NCBI GenBank assembly: GCA_020091685.1
Contig: CM034614.1
Span: forward strand, 2,570,724 to 2,634,723
Length of the DNA stretch: 64,000 nucleotides
Direction of reading: 5' to 3'
From: Lutjanus erythropterus
Lineage: Eukaryota > Chordata > Actinopteri > Lutjaniformes > Lutjanidae
The position numbers were made by a program, and so were the translations under genes. The notes under the pieces are model-generated. The model saw nothing but the letters and a program-made list of their open reading frames with translations, was not told the DNA's origin and searched no databases. Positions 9,681-21,939 of this stretch are shown in pieces; the first letter of the stretch is position 1; the number at the start of each line of letters is the position of its first letter.

Positions 9681-10860
9681 GGATTCACATTGACCAAAAC
9701 ATCATGAATGGCACTTTACAACTGTCTAATTAACACTTGGGGAGGCCTTTATGGACACTTCCATTCATACTTCCAGTTTTGATCAATGGATCCTCCTTTA
9801 ATTTAGTTTTTTTCACATTATGAGCAAGAGGACATTAAAGCACACTCACTGTGGTTCATGATTGAATACAGACAGATAGAGAACAGATGCCTCTGTTGAT
9901 ATTAAACCTCATCAAACATGGCCACACTAACTCTAATGTGGAAAGGCACAAGTTTCCACACAGAGGAAACCACATCAACTGTTGGAGCCATTTTCCAATA
10001 TTTGCTCTTGGGTTGCTCATGATCAGTACTGGCGATTCGATCTCTATTGCACCCCATTTACAACTGGTATTGAAATGAGATCTATATCTGGATACACCTT
10101 CCTAAGATCAGAAGATATTGCAAGCCAAACCACTTATGTATTTAGTCAGGCAGATCTAAACCTAGATCTAATGCAACAGATTCACTCTTCAGCTGGCGTT
10201 TGCAAGTAAAAGGTTACTAAGGCCGAACACCAAAGAAAAGATTGATAACTACAGACTACAGCTCGCTACCAACTTTCTGCCAGGCCAACACGATGTGCCA
10301 AAAACTGCAGTTCCCTGAATGGTCACTTGACGCCGTCTCCGAAAGCGAGTCAGTCTCCAGAGACCCCCACATTAAAACTTTACAGCAGAAATAAACATGT
10401 TTACAGCCTGGTACAAAAAACAGTCAAGTCCACAAGGACACAGAAGTATAGAGGCGAGTGCAGATGGAGAAAAGGCCTTAAAAAACACAAACAAACAAAA
10501 ACAAAACAAAAACCTGAGGACTGGATGACAGAATCCAAACAAGTCCTGTATTGTCTTGTAATTTCGTACATAAATATTCCATTCATCACAACTAATGAAC
10601 TCCATTAGATTCTGTCAACATCAACAGTCTCCTCACACATAACAAAAACTTTCCATTTTCCGCGCCTTCCCAGCTTTCCTTTCATCCTCCTCATCAACCT
10701 CGTTATCCTCCTCTTTTTTTTTTCCCGTTCCCATCTTTTCCTCCTCCTCGTCTTCCATCTCCTTTTCTCCTCTCCTCCTCCTCCTCCTCTCGGAGGGTCT
10801 AGCTGTAATAGGCGAGTAATTTCCCCCCTATTACAAGACAGTACATTAGTCTCTGCCTGC
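9681..10860. other. intergenic stretch with a pyrimidine-rich tract
   Basis: No gene seen. From about 10630 to 10800 the plus strand is dominated by TCC/CTT (a polypurine strand on the other side). This explains the lysine/arginine-rich open frame on the minus strand. Confidence 0.45.
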
Positions 10861-10869
10861 ACTATTTAC

Positions 10870-10996
10870 ACAAGTTAGCAGTCCAACCAAGCCATTTACA
10901 GAGGATCATTATAGCATGTGGTGTCCCAATACGCTTGGGAATTCTGAGATGAAATGATGGCTTGAATGCATTACCCCGTGTGTGGGTGTGTGTGTC

Positions 10997-11031
<35 letters not shown>

Positions 11032-11560
11032 AAGAGATCAAGGCAAGATCTCACAATAGATCCTTTTAAAAGCCCAGCTCAGGATATATGATACTATTAA
11101 GATTTTTTGAGTACCAATTACACCACCACTACCTTAAGTGGCATTCCAGCCATTCAATTTTGATACATTATGAAGATGGCTTCATATATTATACCAGGAT
11201 CTTCTTTAAGATGTTCGGCAGCTGACGGCGAGGCCTCAAAGTGCTGCAGGCAATTTGACAAAATTATCAATCCTGCTGCATTTGGCTGCTGCCCTCTTTT
11301 TCCGGGAGTGATATCATCTTAAATGAGTGCATTCCCCCTTTCCACCTGACACTATCTTAACACCATTTACTGCTAACAATGTAATATCAGGCTATCTAAT
11401 ATGATATGGGGCCACATCTGCCTAGCATGGTGGATGTGAAGTACTGGTCTGGTGCATATCGAGCCCGATCTGACAGTATGTGCTCCGACTGCGACCTTCA
11501 AACAAATAAAATAAAGCGTCTTCAAGCTGAAGACAAACCTGTCAGATTGAATGAACATCG
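10870..11560. promoter_or_regulatory. candidate conserved non-coding block
   Basis: Apart from a TG/GA microsatellite at 10980-11030, this is balanced, low-repeat sequence with multiple motifs (AATTATCAATC near 11262, CTAACAATGTAATATC near 11373). It reads like the long conserved elements flanking vertebrate developmental genes, but conservation itself cannot be seen here. No exon is supported. Confidence 0.3.
10980..11030. repeat. (TG)n(AG)n compound microsatellite
   Basis: An interrupted TG tract passes directly into an AG tract. Confidence 0.9.
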
Positions 11561-11666
11561 TTCACACGTCACGCAGCCTTTTCAAGGCGACCGGGCAAAG
11601 CAGAAGTGACTCTGCAGCAGCTGTAGCGCTCGCTGTCACCTGTCAGTCACAGTCGCTTCAGCCGTG

Positions 11667-11696
11667 GTGTTAAAAACTGATAATGGTTTTTAACAC
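11667..11696. repeat. perfect 11-bp inverted repeat, 8-base loop
   Basis: GTGTTAAAAAC, then TGATAATG, then GTTTTTAACAC. Both arms are perfect complements. It may be a chance palindrome, a small hairpin, or a dimeric binding site. Confidence 0.8.
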
Positions 11697-11697
11697 A

Positions 11698-12500
11698 GGA
11701 GAGAAAAATCTACTTCCAGCTCAACAGTTACTTACAGTCCAGACTTAGTCATCTAACTACACTGACAAAAACCACCACAGGTAAAAGCACCGTAGGACAA
11801 GAAAACCATGACTTGTTCAATTCAAACTCAAAGTCCATCTACTAGCTTTTTCCAGAGCTTTCAATCACATCTCTCAAAGTTGCTCCACAAAATTTATCTG
11901 CCACAGTTTTCCTAGGAGGGTGAAACTGGCATGGCAGCGTTTCCAGGTGCTTTGCTCCTGTTTCACACCCCACCCCTCTCTGGGTGAAAACAGCCACTCT
12001 GATTTGACTGTCGGTCAGTACAGATTCCCAGCTCTTTGCCAGTTTACGCTCATAAAATAAGAAAACCATATCGCTGTTTAGCTATTAGGAGGCGTGCTCT
12101 GATTGGTTTAAGGTCTCTCCATCTGCATCCAGAGCCAATAGGCACTACTGGTTGATAACGCAACTTGGAAATAGAAACTCTTGACTTGACAGTAACACAA
12201 CAGTAGATTTACCACACAGTAATCCACCTGATATGTGCATTAACAGTTGTGTAAATTAAACAAAACAAACATTGCAGGTCTCGGTTGATTCTTGCGATCA
12301 TAAAGTGGTTGTAAGAATAATCTTCTCCGCCATCTTGTTACTGTATGTAGGCTGTGTGATCAGGTGTGTGTCTGCTCCTCTAAGAAGGCAGCTCTGATGG
12401 TGATAATGCTCCTGTAATAATGACTTCTCTGAGGGGTTCCCTGTCTTCAAGGGGTGGGATAGACCCGACACACACGCGCGAGCACACCCACACACTGTCT
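11698..12500. other. intergenic stretch, nothing recognised
   Basis: Mixed-composition sequence with no recognised gene or named repeat. Confidence 0.4.
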
Positions 12501-12504
12501 CACA

Positions 12505-12660
12505 CGCTGAATGGTCTCCCATGGCAGTATCAGTGGGACATTGTCAAGCCAGACAAAAGGCCTTATCTTCCTCTCCCCTTTCAGTCTGGGTGATTGGCCA
12601 GGAGAAATGAGGAGAAAAGGCCATGTCCTCACCCGAGCCACCACAAATGTCAGCCACCTT
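12505..12660. promoter_or_regulatory. candidate enhancer-like block
   Basis: Low-repeat sequence with a GATTGGCCA CCAAT-type site (about 12590) directly preceding a long TG tract. The plus-strand open frame through here ends in microsatellite translation and is not a gene. Confidence 0.25.
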
Positions 12661-12671
12661 CCTATCTACAG

Positions 12672-12673
<2 letters not shown>

Positions 12674-12717
<44 letters not shown>
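12674..12717. repeat. (TG)n microsatellite
   Basis: 44-base uninterrupted TG tract. Confidence 0.97.
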
Positions 12718-12718
<1 letters not shown>

Positions 12719-12811
12719 ATGATGGGAGATCTACAACATTTATCTGTCTGACAAGGCTGCAGAGGCCAGAGAAATCTTCCTGTCACTGTGTCACAGTCAT
12801 GAAATATGGGA

Positions 12812-12866
12812 ACCCACACACATACACACACACACACTCACACTCACACACACACACACACACACA
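12812..12866. repeat. (CA)n microsatellite, interrupted
   Basis: CA tract with TA and TC interruptions, about 100 bases from an opposite-phase TG tract. The pair can fold as a long imperfect hairpin. Confidence 0.92.
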
Positions 12867-12902
12867 AGAGTTAAAAACCTATACACACATGGATGCAAAC
12901 AC

Positions 12903-12946
12903 TGCAGCTGCAAATATAAGGTCTCAACATTATATTTGCAGCTGCA
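12903..12946. repeat. perfect 17-bp inverted repeat (hairpin), 10-base loop
   Basis: TGCAGCTGCAAATATAA at 12903-12919 is exactly complementary to TTATATTTGCAGCTGCA at 12930-12946, with loop GGTCTCAACA. The perfect pairing suggests a recent or maintained fold-back. The flanks show no terminal repeats of a known element. Confidence 0.9.
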
Positions 12947-12949
12947 ACA

Positions 12950-13680
12950 ATCAAGTCGAATATCTCAGCAACAAGTGGTTTCACATTGATGTGTATGTAG
13001 AGTAATAGAAATATGACTTGCACAAATGGAGTATGGGTAAAATCTTTTGTACTGAATAGAGGCCAGACTGAAAATGATGCACAATTTGTTCCCTGCCTCT
13101 GAACAAAAAAAGATAAAAATAAGACTTATTTTCCAGAACAGATCTTCAAATGGGTCAGTATTTCAGGGCATGAATAGAAAGTACAAATATATCTTATTTT
13201 TTTGTGACAATAACTGTCTATGTAGCTCACTTACTGAAGCTTTTTTTTAATAACTGCTTCAAATTGAATGTCTATAAATCATATTTCTGTAGGCAGTGGT
13301 AGAATAAACTAAGCAAAGCATGAACATCAGTGATTTCTGGTCACATCGAAATCAGATAAAACAGTTTAGGTTTTCTTATCTTAAAAATCAGTTGCAGTAA
13401 GTTGCATTGAAATTATGAGTTTCCTCAACTTTTCCATTTTTACAGAGTATGGACGTCCATTTTTGAGTCACGACAAAATGTAACGGTCAGCACCAGACAC
13501 ACACACGACCCAGTGCGATTCAGTCCTGTTATCTGAAGTTGTCTCCATGTTCACTGAACTAAAATCTCCCTCAGAACTTTCTGTTCTTTTTTCCCTCAGC
13601 TGGCTGAAATAACTGCAAATCTCACTCCTGCCTGCTGTCCACCATGTGACCTCTCATCCACCGACGCCCTCTCCTCATGA
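12950..13680. other. intergenic stretch, nothing recognised
   Basis: AT-rich. No exon or named repeat seen. Confidence 0.4.
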
Positions 13681-13684
13681 GCTT

Positions 13685-13965
13685 TCCATCACTAATTGAA
13701 GGATCATTTTAGCCACAGGATATGGCTGAAGACACTAATCAAGACCTTGTTAAGGGTCGTTAAGGGACAATTGCCCATAATTCCTCTAATCCACTGGATA
13801 TTTAATTAATTAACCAGCAATTAGAGACCAACAACTGTACAGCTGGCATGTTCAAACCAGACAGCCAATTGTAGATTGGCTCTGCTGTGCCATTAATTAG
13901 TATTTGAAGTAATTTTCAATTATAAATCTGTCTGAGTGATGAATCCTGCTGCGTGTGAGACCAGG
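13685..13965. promoter_or_regulatory. TAATTA-rich candidate enhancer
   Basis: About 280 bases carry at least six homeodomain-type cores: CTAATTGA near 13692, TTAATTAATTAA (13802-13813), CAATTAG near 13818, CATTAATTAG (13891-13900) and TTCAATTATAA near 13916. CCAATTGTAGATTGGC forms a small dyad. The sequence is repeat-free. This is the strongest enhancer-like segment by eye in the left half of the desert. Confidence 0.4.
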
Positions 13966-14690
13966 AGGACAGTACTTTGAGTTCTGGGGCTTGATCAGCA
14001 GAATCACTTTGAAGCCTTAAAGCGGGGCTACCTACCACCGACCCACTGCGATCAAAGTTCACAAACATCAAACTTTAACCCGGCTCACTGCTCACTTTTC
14101 ACAGCATGTCCTACCAGAATGTTCTGACCAGGACGCTTCAACAGGAAAACACGTCTCTGAATTTAAAGGGATCTACTAATTCTCCACTCCACGCCTGCGT
14201 AAGACACCTCTGAACTTTACATACTTAACAAACTTAACATAATCTTGTATCTTGTGCATCAGATTTGGGATGAGAATGGGTTGGTCAGCTGGTTGTGTTT
14301 CTCAACAGCCATTGGATGGCTTGCTATAACATGTGATACAGATTTCACAGAATTAAATGCAATACTTTAGGTAATGCTGTCTTTTCATCAGGTGAAAAGT
14401 AGTTGCATCGCAATCACAGCCTCAGCTGTACTGTTTGGTGCTAACATAATTTAATTACACGCCTGTGTGACAGTGTCAAAAAGAGACTTTATGGCAGAAC
14501 AGTTGTATTTAACTGTATCAGACCAGCCTTCACTGAACCCAGGGCTGTGGCACAAAATAGGTCACTAATTAAGTAAAATGCATAAGAATGCTCTGATATG
14601 TGAATGCATTTTCCTCATTAAAGGGAGGCCTTAGTGTGTTTTATATGGAGGAGACGCTCAGTGAGAAGAGCTTAAAAATGACTAAATTTG
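13966..14690. other. intergenic stretch, nothing recognised
   Basis: No exon or named repeat seen. Confidence 0.4.
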
Positions 14691-14699
14691 ACAGATGAA

Positions 14700-14835
14700 G
14701 TTGTGAGTAAAACAAGACATTTGAGGACGTCATCTTTATCATCATTTTTTCACCATTTTAAAACTAATAACCATTAATCCATTAATCAAGAAAATAATCG
14801 ACCGATCTGTTCTATAATAATCAAGGAACCAAACA
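14700..14835 (-). mobile_element. old fragment of SINE-like teleost repeat (GGGCTGCAACTAAC family)
   Basis: In reverse orientation, ATTAATCAAGAAAATAATCGACCGAT and TTTGAGGACGTCATC match phrases I recall from a very common percomorph repeat that contains ATTATTTTCTTGATTAAT and a GATGTCCTCAAA motif. Ends are degraded. Confidence 0.5.
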
Positions 14836-15261
14836 TTCATGAATGAACATCATGTGCTGCATTCAAACTTAAAAAACTACGTGACAATATTCCTTTGTGA
14901 TCACATTCATTCACTGATATGAAAATACTAAATATTTGTGAGAGTGACACCTTGGTTGTATTTTAATATGCAGCCTGGCTGAGAACCAGAGGGGATCAGT
15001 ACACCTGGGTCGCCGGCTGAAAGGACGAGCGGCAAACAATGAACAGACGACAGCGGGGACAGAGAGAGGCAAACAAGTCATTTGAGTGTGTTACTAATGT
15101 GTCTGTGCAGCAGGTGGGAAATCTATTACTGCTGTTTTCTAGATGCCTCTCAGCACAAACAATGAGAGGCAGAGAGGAGGAGGAAAAAACTGTGCGTGAG
15201 GGGAAGACGGGGACGGATAAAGACAGGCTACAGAATCAATTAGTCTTGTTAGGAGCAAGTT

Positions 15262-15286
15262 CACACACACACACACACACACACAC
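15262..15286. repeat. (CA)n microsatellite
   Basis: 25-base CA tract. Confidence 0.95.
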
Positions 15287-15466
15287 CTGCCCTCCACCTC
15301 GTCCCTCCCATGCAGAGAGGGCCACCCGCAGACCACACGCCATCACAAAAGAGCGAGGATGGGGCGTCATTTTATCTCCCCTCTTCCTCCCTGCCTCTCC
15401 CTTGCTGTCTGCTTCTTAAAGTGCGGGCTTCACCAGCCCCCCTGCAGAGATCATTCATCCACACGC

Positions 15467-15468
<2 letters not shown>

Positions 15469-15523
<55 letters not shown>

Positions 15524-15546
15524 GGGCTTTTTTTTTTTTTTTTTTT
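15469..15546. repeat. (CA)n microsatellite plus T19 run
   Basis: A 53-base CA tract (15469-15521) is followed after GTGGGC by T19 (15528-15546). It sits directly beside the homeodomain-site cluster starting at 15547. Confidence 0.97.
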
Positions 15547-15660
15547 GAACGCTAATTAGTGCTCAGACCGCCTGCCCAATTATTACCAGCCGTGCTCTAA
15601 TTAGGACTTATTTAAAGTGCTCGTCAATTAGTCTTTAACATCATTGTCTGCCTGAGGGAG
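15547..15660. promoter_or_regulatory. cluster of TAATTA-type homeodomain sites
   Basis: CTAATTAG (15552-15559), CAATTATTA near 15577, CTAATTAGG near 15597 and TCAATTAGT near 15624 fall within about 80 bases, followed by CATTGTC near 15641 (SOX-like). Such regularly spaced cores are typical of developmental enhancers. No reading frame of interest. Confidence 0.4.
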
Positions 15661-18600
15661 CTGGACCGGTTAACACTTCCTGAACCAGAGGCAGAGCGCA
15701 GGGGTTCACACGCAGCAACAGTTTGGGTCCAGCTCAGCACAGCGACAAAAATAACAGCTAAAGGGCTATTCCACATCACTTTAGTCAACATGTGGAACAC
15801 CGGAAAAACAGTTGTGCAGCGTCTTCTGTGGCTCTGGGGGAGCTTTGTCGAGTCAGAGACATGAACGCTGATCCTGTGATCGATTATTTTCAAGGTGGAG
15901 CTGCATTACAAGCCGTATTTAGGAATATGTGGGCGTTTACCAGGCAGGGAGAGTGGAAAAGGTGCTGCTGCATGATGAGAGGAATAAATGTAGGAATAGG
16001 AAAACTCAAAACTGTTGTGTGATTGTTGTGACAGATGTGTGCAGCTTAAAAAAAAAAGATAATATAGGACTGTGTCCATTAAATACGGGTTGAAATACTT
16101 TGACTGACAGACTTTAGCTTGCACTTACATATAATTCAGCAACAAGTTGGATATATGAGAGCCTTCTGAAAAGAGTTTCCTGGTTTGAGTGTTGATGTAA
16201 ATGCTATTTATCAGTTAGAAACTAATAATTAGGATAACGCCGATATGACATGAATACATCACAAAAGTCTGGATACTTTAGCTTCTGCTGCATCAATTTA
16301 ACCACTGTCATTTAAGTCTGTGCTCCTGTAGATCACTGGAATTCCCTTTTAATATTAACACAAACTGACTGCCCTTATGGCTTGAGAATCCTCAGTCTCT
16401 GAAAACCTTCTGAAGTCAGTTGAATCTACTCCAGAACACAATGTTGAACCAAAGATCAAGGTTGTTCTCCTCATTTTTCTAAAACCCAACACATTAGAGA
16501 TTCTTATTTTTCACAAGAGTGGAATAATATACAATAGAAAGCTTTAGGTTACTTGCACAACACTAATTCTCTGAGTAGCACTAGTAGGTAGATTCTCACA
16601 AAGGCAATCCCCTCCTCTGCAAATTCACAGAGGCTCTTATACCATAGACTCACAAATGCTGTGTCTAAACTGACAGTCTCCAAACTTTTGTTGCTAAAAC
16701 TGTGTGGAAACACTTGAAATTCCCAATAGTCTGGTATCGGGGGTAAAGGCAGCTAGCATCTGATGACAAAGGTGTCCTCTTTGGTCTGAGGATGGTTAAG
16801 CTAGTTAGTCCTGATGCAGAAAGACAGTAGCTTATTATTGACAAGTTATGTATCATATAAAGGCTGAGGACCTTGATATAAATGTCATGACTGCCAGCCA
16901 TTTCTAAATGCAATAATAACAAACCTACACCCCTTAGATTGATTTCAAGGACACGCCTTATGAAGGGCTAACCTTCAGAGTTTGGATTGGATCTGCCTTG
17001 CAGGTTTTTTGTCTTAATTGTTTACAACCAGTTTTAGCAACAAAAGCTGGGAGATTGTCCTCAGTCTTCATAAAGTGTTTAGAGTGTGACATGTGAGTCT
17101 GGGGTGAGCGTAATGGTATGAGAGCTTGTGTGAATATGTGAGGGGGTGTGCTGCGTAGTGAGACATCGAAATGAATGCTATGAAAGAGAATTTTTTAAAA
17201 AAAACTGAGACCAAAAGGACTGTTTGAATTGAGTCGAGGTAGAAATCACTCACAGCGGCTGACATGTGGTCCCTGTTGATGAATTCTTTCAATACCATAA
17301 CTTGTCATTATTGATGTGTCTGTTGTTTGTCTATGAATGTACAGTGTCTTATTTCTCTGTGCCTTTTGTGTTTGACACGTTCCCTGAGGGGCTGGTAGGC
17401 AATCGTTCACCGACGTCTTCAGTTTACAGCTGTCTCACAGATGAATCAAATACTTTTGTTCAGTTCTTTTGCATTTACAGTTTAACAAGCTGCATTAACA
17501 GCCTCCCATAATGCCATCTTCTGTTTGTTGGAAAACCAGCAAATATGTGAAACCTGAAGGAGCTACATGCATTTAACTGTTCAACCCTCAGACTTATTAG
17601 ATTCATATCAGGATAGCAGCATAACTCTAAATGTATAACAGGAAACTCACATGACAGCTTGTGCAACATTAAAGTATAAAGGTGGTCCATTTTAAAGTGG
17701 AAAAGACACAAATGTTTTGTTGTGAATTTTATGTCTTATACACAGGTATTATTGGCGAGGGACAAGTGTTTTGTTTTTCATTGAATGGGGTGTTTATATG
17801 CTTGCATTTGAAGTTTAATTACCATTTTTTCCCTGGGAGGGCATAGTTCAGTGTCTAATAAATGTCTTTTTTTAAAGTTCAAACTGCACATTTTTTACTG
17901 CATTTCATCGTGACCAATCCAAGGCACGGCTGTGCGATAATCCAGCTGTTTAAAGACACTGTAAAGCAACAGTAAATATGAGTTTGACACACCACGGAAA
18001 CATGTTATTAACCACCCAGCCAAATCTGAATGATTAAAAAAGAAAAAACACTAAGTATAATGAGCAGTTTTCTCTGCTCTGAAGCAGTGGAGGCGTGTCC
18101 ACTCCGCTGTCTCAGTGTCAAACACCACTATGACCTGAAAACAAACTGAAACATGGACACGCCGTGTAGCAGACATGACCACGGCTCCGGTACGTCACCA
18201 AGCCATGTTTCAGGTCCGACCAAAATTTTATGAACGTAGAAAAACTCTTTAAAATCTGCATCACTATATGCCACATCTGTCAGGCGGATCGATTATCGTC
18301 AAAGTTTGAGAGAAATAAGCCTTTTGTGTGCACAGATGGAGATTTTTTACCACTACTCATGAAAATATAATATATAATTTCACACTAAGCAGGGTCTAAT
18401 ACCCAGAGTATCCTTGGGCTGGGACACTGACATTTTATTCACGTTGCTATATTGCCTTTTAAACATATTCTAAAGCTGATTTTCTTTTTGTTTTTTTTCC
18501 TAGAGTATCATCCATTTATGCAAATCTACTTCCTGCATTGTTAAGTGAAATCAGAATCTGAATATTATTCTGCCATCAGTTAAAAACATTTTCTGCGTGT

Positions 18601-18830
18601 CAGTGTGTGTCAGAAGCTCAGAGGAGAGAGCCACTTGTTCGCTTGTCTATGATTGAGGCTGCTGCTGTTTAACTGATACTTCAGACGTGACTGATTCAAA
18701 AATAACGCTAATAACGAGGCTAAGGTTGCTATAATCCGTGTCATGCGGGGTCGTGGGGAGTGCATCAGATAGTTGTAAACTCCGTTCCCTCCTCCCTTCC
18801 TCCTCACAGCGGTAATCTGTCTGTCAGTGT
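15661..18830. other. long intergenic stretch, no gene recognised
   Basis: No coding exon, RNA gene or named repeat could be supported over about 3 kb. Small open frames (15792-16022, 17266-17511) lack splice context and family features. Around 18100-18230, GAAACATGG and CCATGTTTC form a loose inverted pair about 65 bases apart. Confidence 0.4.
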
Positions 18831-18834
18831 GTTG

Positions 18835-18945
18835 CCAGTGGCTCCCTGTGGGCGGCTGTCTGTTTGAGGCTGTTTTAATTAATTTCCAATCAGAGCAAAG
18901 TAAATTCATTAAGCACTCACGGCTCTGTTTGAAGACACGCATACA
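18835..18945. promoter_or_regulatory. candidate enhancer-like block
   Basis: TTTTAATTAATTTCC (from 18873), CCAATCAG and TTCATTAAGC are packed in a short repeat-free segment. Confidence 0.25.
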
Positions 18946-19545
18946 CACGACGAACATACACAACACATACACATGAACCGTATGTCGCAGTGAAGCGTTT
19001 ACGTCAACCTATGAATGTGATATGCACTAATAACACTGTGTCAGGTCTTTACATGTATGTATTCAGTTGCATGGCTGCACTGTCAGTAAATAAAATAAAT
19101 ACTGTTTACCAGCAGAGGAAAGAAGCAACAGATCATTCAGACGGAAAACAAACACCATAAAAATCTGACACCAACTTTGAACAGGATACAGAAAGGAGGC
19201 TCAAAATAGAAAACAAAAAAAAAGGATGCACTGACTATGACAAAGAGGTAAACCTCCAGAGAAAAGTGTTTTTGTTTGTATCATATCAGGTTTGCCTCCA
19301 AATTTAAATATACGGTACTGAATATACTTTATGTACACGTGTTTTAATATTCTGGTTGAAGACCTTGACCCTTTAAGAACCAGGATTTTTCATAACCTTC
19401 CAAAACAACCAATACTTCCTTCAGAAAAACTATTCACAAGCGTGTTTTCTGATCTGCCCTACGGTGCCACTATAACAACATGTTATTTATGCCTTTTCTC
19501 CTGAGAGAGGTGTTGGATTTGTTCATTTTTAACAGGGGGTATGGA
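18946..19545. other. intergenic stretch, nothing recognised
   Basis: AT-rich. No exon or named repeat seen. Confidence 0.4.
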
Positions 19546-19549
19546 GGGG

Positions 19550-19995
19550 GTACCCCGTGGATTTATCAACACAGCAGCGTTAACCTGCTTGTACTTCAGA
19601 GCCGTGGTCAGGGCCACAGATTCTAACTTGCACAAAGCTCAGTCACATAAAGGATCCATGAGTCAGGAAGACTAACATCACCTAAACAACCTTTCTGCCG
19701 CTGCTACCGGGGGACGGAGAGAAGAATGGCAGGTTAACAAGGGGGACGCATTTTGGTAATTTGGCTAACAAGGTGAATGGCATCCCCTCTCACATCGTCT
19801 ACTGGATGTCGTCTTCAGTGCGTGAACAAACAATCATTGCTGACATTTCCTGGTGAAGACGAGACAAATTTTATCCGGATGGCAGACAAAAGGTCAGGAG
19901 GTCACCAAGATCATTAGGACACCTTAAAAACTTAATGGAAATCTGTGCATTAGCTGCAGGGATATTTTAACTCTGTACTGAACTGTATGACGGAC
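19550..19995. promoter_or_regulatory. candidate conserved non-coding block
   Basis: About 440 bases of repeat-free, balanced-composition sequence include CAAACAATCATTG (SOX-like ACAAT, about 19830) and TTAATGG. No exon or recognised repeat. Confidence 0.25.
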
Positions 19996-20238
19996 CAACC
20001 AGCCTGGCATGAGACACTTTGGGTTTCATCCTACAGAACTCGAGCAGCTGAAATCTGAACATGTGCAAACCTGAAGGAATGTTGACACACAGACGGCTGG
20101 ATGCAAAGTGTAGGTGGGAGGAGGCTGCTTTGGTTTAAAAGGAGGATTTATCAGGTCTAATCTCCCAGCAAACAGATCAATCTACTCTTAACACTTCAAT
20201 ACACACACACACACACAGTATGTATATTTAGCTCAGTG

Positions 20239-20260
20239 ACTCTCTCTCTCTCTCTCTCTT
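20239..20260. repeat. (TC)n microsatellite
   Basis: Short TC tract flanked by purine-rich sequence. Confidence 0.9.
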
Positions 20261-20501
20261 TAGCCTTGTCCTTGTCAGAAGAAGTGGCAGAGGGAGAGAG
20301 AGAGCGGAAAACAATGTTGTCAAACGAAGGAGAAGAAGAAAGAGGAAGGCAGGGAGTCAAAGAAGAAGAATGATTGAGGAAGCGAGCCTGGAAGAGAAAG
20401 AAGAGGAGGAGGAGGAGGAGAGTCTTCTTAGAAGGCTAAAAGGATTAGTCCTCTCATCTCTCCTGGATCACAATGTTTCCTGGGCTATGTTTGATCAGCG
20501 A

Positions 20502-20508
20502 TTGTGTG

Positions 20509-20564
<56 letters not shown>
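20502..20564. repeat. (TG)n microsatellite
   Basis: About 60 bases of TG with one CG interruption. It generates a false cysteine/valine open frame. Confidence 0.97.
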
Positions 20565-20566
<2 letters not shown>

Positions 20567-21149
20567 TGAGAGAGTGTGTGAGATGTTTGCTCTGATATTG
20601 ACGCTGCCTCATTCTGATCCTATTACACGGCAATAAACGTCAGCTACCAACATGGGGATTACTGAGTGTGTGTTTGTGTGTGTGTGGAGATGTGTGCAAC
20701 ACTCATGGTTTTTGGCTGGACCTTTTATCCTCCTTACAGAACCACAGTCTCACACACACACACCCTATGGTACTATCCATGTGAGGACTGGAGAAGCATG
20801 ATATTTTATATTTACCACAAAATTAAACATTTCAGCAAAAGGAAAGAAAATTCTGACAAACTGAAACAGGACATCAATATCATCAGCTCTTTATATCATA
20901 TATAATAACAGACACCAGCTTCATTTCAGCTCACAGCGGGGATCTAAACACACTTTCAGCTAGAGGAGCACTCAGAGAGCACAGACCTCCACCGAGGCCA
21001 ACAGTCCACTCTTCTATGATATACAGATTTGCGAGTTGCAAACTGCATGATCAGTATTACTGCTTGTTCTCGTGAAGCGTAAAGTTCAAACATTTTGCCT
21101 TAATATATCTGACCGGTGGAGTTTATTGCAGATAATTAGTCTTAGAAAC

Positions 21150-21320
21150 TCTTTCATCTTGTTACATGTTCTACATCATTTTCATATCTTTTATCATTTT
21201 TGTCTTTTGCATCGTTTTCATCCTTATGAATTTTATTTACTTTTTGACTTATTCTACATCTTTTATTTCATTTTGATCATTATGTCTTTGACATCCTTTT
21301 TGTCTTATACATCATGCAGA
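21150..21320 (+). repeat. degenerate T-rich tandem repeat
   Basis: Units resembling CATTTTTGTCTTTTGCATC / CATCTTTTATTTCATTTTG recur with a period of roughly 30-40 bases. It is an old, degraded minisatellite and explains the phenylalanine-rich open frame on the plus strand. Confidence 0.5.
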
Positions 21321-21939
21321 AATTATACGCACTGATAGATACATCAAGTAATTGCACGACCACAAGAGGTCACGTGTCAAGAAGACTTTTATTTAAGCAA
21401 TTAAACAAATGGTTGTTGATGTTGTTTGTTTAGTGAGGACAGTCTACAGTCTACGTGTCAACAAACAAAAATAACCAGGAAAAAAGATCTACAGAATGGA
21501 TGAAAACGAAAATGGAGATTGGCCATTGCAGTGCGGCTGTGAACAATGAGCTCTTTCAACATGAGGACTTTTGATTGTCATGTAATACCGGATAACTCAT
21601 TGTCTGGTGATCAGTTTTTGAGAAGCCTGACTTTCTGTTGCACTCTGTTCTTCACAAAGCCCAAACAAAAGCACAAAAGCTACTCGGTGAAAGTGACATG
21701 AAGCCGCCGGGTCCAACTGGATACAGATTTTACACCAAAATCTGATATTTGTCAGGGTGGGGACGCCTCTGAATAAACATTTAGTCCATAACTCTAAATC
21801 ACACCAGAGTAATGAACAATTAAGGTCAGTTTTGGCTCCAGTATATTTTAAAGCACTTGGTATAATGCTTTTCTACTTTCATCAAAAGAGAAACGGGTCC
21901 TTAAACCAGTCCGTCCATCGTCACGCTCACTCCTATCCC

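Noticed and set aside
12511..13005. 164-codon plus-strand open frame
   Set aside because: Most of it is cysteine/valine and histidine/threonine translation of TG and CA tracts.
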